From assembly GCA_029239545.1 (NCBI GenBank), contig JARBUQ010000255.1:1-6797 (forward strand): a stretch of DNA of 6,797 bases, read 5' to 3'. A model generated the notes under the pieces. The model had not been told where the DNA came from and did no database searches. It saw nothing but the letters and a program-made list of their open reading frames with translations. Below are positions 6,001 through 6,797 of this stretch, one piece after another (position 1 is the stretch's first letter; each line of letters starts with the position of its first letter). A program made the translations under genes and the position numbers. The stretch is from Paenibacillus sp. GTDB lineage: Bacteria; Bacillota; Bacilli; Paenibacillales; NBRC-103111.

Positions 6001-6374
6001 CTTCGGCGCTGCGTCTGTATGAAAACTATGATGGCAATCATTCCGCATTCGGAGATACTAAGGTGAAGGCTGAAACGTCCGATATCGAGAACAGCTCTAT
6101 ATATGGCTCCGTCTACACGGATAGTGACAACAACCTGCATCTGATTGTGCTTAACAAGAACAACGACTACGATATGAATGCCTCATTCGAGCTCGCAGGT
6201 GGTACGAACTACCATTCGGCACGTATTTGGGCATTCGATGGCAGCAGCCCAGAAATTACGGAGCGGCAACCCGTAACAGGCATCTCCGGCAACTCGTTCA
6301 CCTATACGATTCCTAAATTGACGGCTTGCCATATTGTGCTCAGTGCGGGCTCTACGGCTGAATCCGCTCGATAA
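3090..6374 (+). CDS. Secreted modular GH44 endoglucanase/xyloglucanase with CBM3 and FN3 modules
   Basis: This is an exported 1094-residue enzyme predicted to cut internal beta-1,4-glucan bonds in cellulose-type or xyloglucan polymers. ATG 3090 follows AAGGGAG with 9 bases between. Residues 1-35 are a Sec signal peptide (basic YKNYRKR, hydrophobic core, likely cleavage after VGSAA). Modules in order: an Ig-like module (37-146, ending PAGTYIVSLGIFGSGW...), FN3 (160-238), CBM3 (246-394; RYYFT, DWSSFDQSNDYSY and VWGVEP are typical), FN3 (400-478), FN3 (484-566), and GH44 (570-1086). In GH44, Glu752 in DNEP is the expected acid/base and Glu925 in SEYNYGG the expected nucleophile. Their 173-residue spacing equals that of Clostridium thermocellum Cel44A (Glu186/Glu359, from memory). 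There is no dockerin, SLH or LPXTG anchor, so it is probably free and bound to substrate by CBM3. Substrate preference within GH44 is not decided by sequence. It is transcribed alone, between two terminators. Confidence 0.95.
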   Translation: MNAMYKNYRKRMLALLTSCTLLLSILGYFPEVGSAAQTLTVDTAVRPAADVGQAGGSLQLNADVKATEDSALLVDLEIFDSSFKKVHQSIVDNINVQADVQRTVPFVWNIPGNLPAGTYIVSLGIFGSGWSAMHKWHAGAAYVTVINDGPPSEEPLPLPAPGEINTIPEPASIKIVWKAVPEAASYELEVDGTVFNIVSGISYEHTGLGPDTAHSYRVRAKGAKGPGAWSEAITARTLPPAGTSTDANFQIRVKTDTKSANAMPDPGFEIKQTGSESVRLSDLTVRYYFTIDGEKPLTIDFWTTTVKSYVNLRVVKMPVPSLRADTYLEISFAPEAGNLASGSKIDVYPWFYKSDWSSFDQSNDYSYTNSSDFTISDKVTVYKAGKRVWGVEPELFDMPPFPTPIHAVSADTSVSLSWEAVEGATGYDVDIDGEIVTNIAEPAYTQRWLNPGTYHTYKIRTRSGNKIGIWSSPMTLRTTGEQVLPAPKNLKAEVSQQEIVISWNPLRETVTGYELEADGTIVDMGAGHSYTHGGLTPGSKHTYRVRAKDGSTTGLWSAAVTGYTTHVPTGRFDVSFTVDTSAERAAISPYIYGTNDVTDNEDWKARRIGGNRLSTYNWENNASNAGEDYFHLSDNYIPWYYGGVPYGGNMEQPGIGIAGFHQKALNEGAYSLVTLQTAGYVARDKDGAVSAAETAPSSRWVEVKPAKNAPFSLTPDLTDNYVYMDEFVHSLVKQFGGAKSSTGIKGYEIDNEPGLWQTTHPYMHPERPGAEEVTTKGIELAKAVKKVDPDAELFGPVSYGFDEMYSMRDAEDWKTLKGNYDWYLDYYLDKFRIASLQEGTRLLGGLDVHWYPEITGGGYRITNSVSNHNLEANKARLQAPRSLWDPTYKENTWIGTWFSSFLPLIPRMQQSIDMYNQGTNIVFSEYNYGGENNVYGGIAQADVFGIFGKYGVFMGNFWKMVNDIKDATYITSALRLYENYDGNHSAFGDTKVKAETSDIENSSIYGSVYTDSDNNLHLIVLNKNNDYDMNASFELAGGTNYHSARIWAFDGSSPEITERQPVTGISGNSFTYTIPKLTACHIVLSAGSTAESAR

Positions 6375-6496
6375 GAAGAAGGGACAGGTGGCTCACGCAT
6401 CCTCTCCATAAAGGGATACAACGTCTTGCGCAGCGATGCGATTCTCCACAGGCGAATTGGATCCGAAATCATTATGTCATTTTCGCAGATAGCGAG

Positions 6497-6527
6497 CCAG
6501 CCTTCCGAACAGTTGGGCTGGTTTTTT
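6497..6527 (+). terminator. Rho-independent terminator of the GH44 gene
   Basis: CCAGCC (6497-6502) pairs perfectly with GGCTGG (6516-6521), followed directly by TTTTTT (6522-6527). It lies 122 bases after the GH44 stop. No T-tract follows on the minus strand, so it acts for the plus strand. I see no gene in the 6375-6496 stretch between. Confidence 0.8.
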
Positions 6528-6534
6528 GGTGTGC

Positions 6535-6575
6535 TCGGCAGCACTTCGATAAACGGGTGCTGCGCACGCTGCCGA
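6535..6575. repeat. Overlapping inverted repeats beyond the IclR-family gene end
   Basis: TCGGCAGC (6535-6542) and GCTGCCGA (6568-6575) are perfect complements. Inside them GCAGCAC (6538-6544) also pairs perfectly with GTGCTGC (6557-6563), so the two pairings compete. It lies 12 bases beyond the stop of the minus-strand gene and could protect or end that transcript, although no T-tract follows on the minus strand. Confidence 0.5.
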
Positions 6576-6587
6576 TGCATACGTGCA

Positions 6588-6797
6588 TTAAACCGATTGA
6601 ATATACCCCAGCTTCTGCGATATTTCATTTGCTGTATATCTAACCTTGTTAATAAGCTCAGGCATCTTCTCTTCCTCAAACTGCACCTCAAGTCCTGCGA
6701 TGCTGAGGGCGGCAACAATTTGACCGGAATAATCAAAGATGGGGGCGCTTAACTCTGCGGTATAATTCTCAAGCTCTGAACGGCTGAAGCTGTACCC
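6588..6797 (-). CDS. IclR-family transcriptional regulator, C-terminal end (5' part outside window)
   Basis: The minus-strand frame is open from the window edge (6797) to TAA at 6588-6590, giving 69 residues. They begin GYSFSRSELENYTAELSAPI, continue with FDYSGQIVAALSIAGL and end in a helix finishing NEISQKLGYIQSV. This is the closing part of the IclR effector-binding domain: a G-Y/W-S-x-S-x-x-E strand, an A-P-I-F-D turn with G-x-I-V-A-A-L-S-I, then a final helix ending in LG. Known of the family: these regulators of about 250 residues bind small catabolites through this domain and DNA through an N-terminal winged helix, here out of view. It converges on the GH44 gene, so there is no direct sign that it controls it. 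The ligand cannot be predicted. Confidence 0.82.
   Translation of the reverse strand, partial: GYSFSRSELENYTAELSAPIFDYSGQIVAALSIAGLEVQFEEEKMPELINKVRYTANEISQKLGYIQSV

Noticed and set aside
6387..6407. Possible third copy of the shared dyad (GGTG...CATCCTCTCC)
   Set aside because: The spacing between half-sites is two bases shorter and no -10 box is present at the matching offset; it is also just after a stop codon, not before a gene on that strand.
6302..6736. 144-residue minus-strand open frame at the end of the GH44 gene
   Set aside because: Overlaps the GH44 tail, a terminator and the true IclR frame in another phase; the residues resemble no family.
6426..6752. 108-residue plus-strand open frame in the right part
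   Set aside because: Runs through the GH44 terminator and antisense to the IclR-family gene; no ribosome site.

Overview
The window looks like chromosomal DNA from a Paenibacillus-like Gram-positive soil bacterium (Bacillota, Paenibacillaceae). This rests on GG-rich Shine-Dalgarno sites, frequent TTG/GTG starts, roughly balanced GC content, a secreted CBM3/GH44 enzyme, and an intergenic repeat built on GGACACAGGTTCCGTTATT, a type I remember from Paenibacillus genomes (memory, not a search).

Layout. Bases 1-405 hold the 3' end of a ribokinase-like sugar kinase. Bases 406-742 are non-coding and hold a nested inverted-repeat element (505-675) and a GAAGCGCTTC palindrome. Bases 743-2254 encode a seven-helix membrane histidine kinase. 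Bases 2342-2926 encode a NarL/LuxR-type response regulator, followed by a good terminator. Bases 3090-6374 encode a 1094-residue secreted multimodular glycosidase: signal peptide, Ig-like module, FN3, CBM3, FN3, FN3, GH44. A terminator lies at 6497-6527. At the right edge, on the minus strand and with no start codon in the window, is the C-terminal end of an IclR-family regulator (6588-6797).

How the parts work together. The main observation is that two promoters share one architecture. A 24-bp element, 20/24 identical between copies, with a common TGA-N7-TCA dyad, occurs at 2248-2271 upstream of the response-regulator gene and at 2983-3006 upstream of the glycosidase gene. In both places a -10 hexamer (TATAGT or TATAAT) starts exactly 43 bp after the first base of the element, and no TTGACA-like -35 is present. 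The simplest model is that the phosphorylated regulator binds the element as an activator at about -44, switching on both its own gene and the GH44 enzyme. The kinase would sense an unknown signal, perhaps a plant-polysaccharide breakdown product. This would be a compact, self-amplifying two-component circuit for beta-glucan or xyloglucan degradation. The gene identities are well supported. The regulatory link is inference from sequence.
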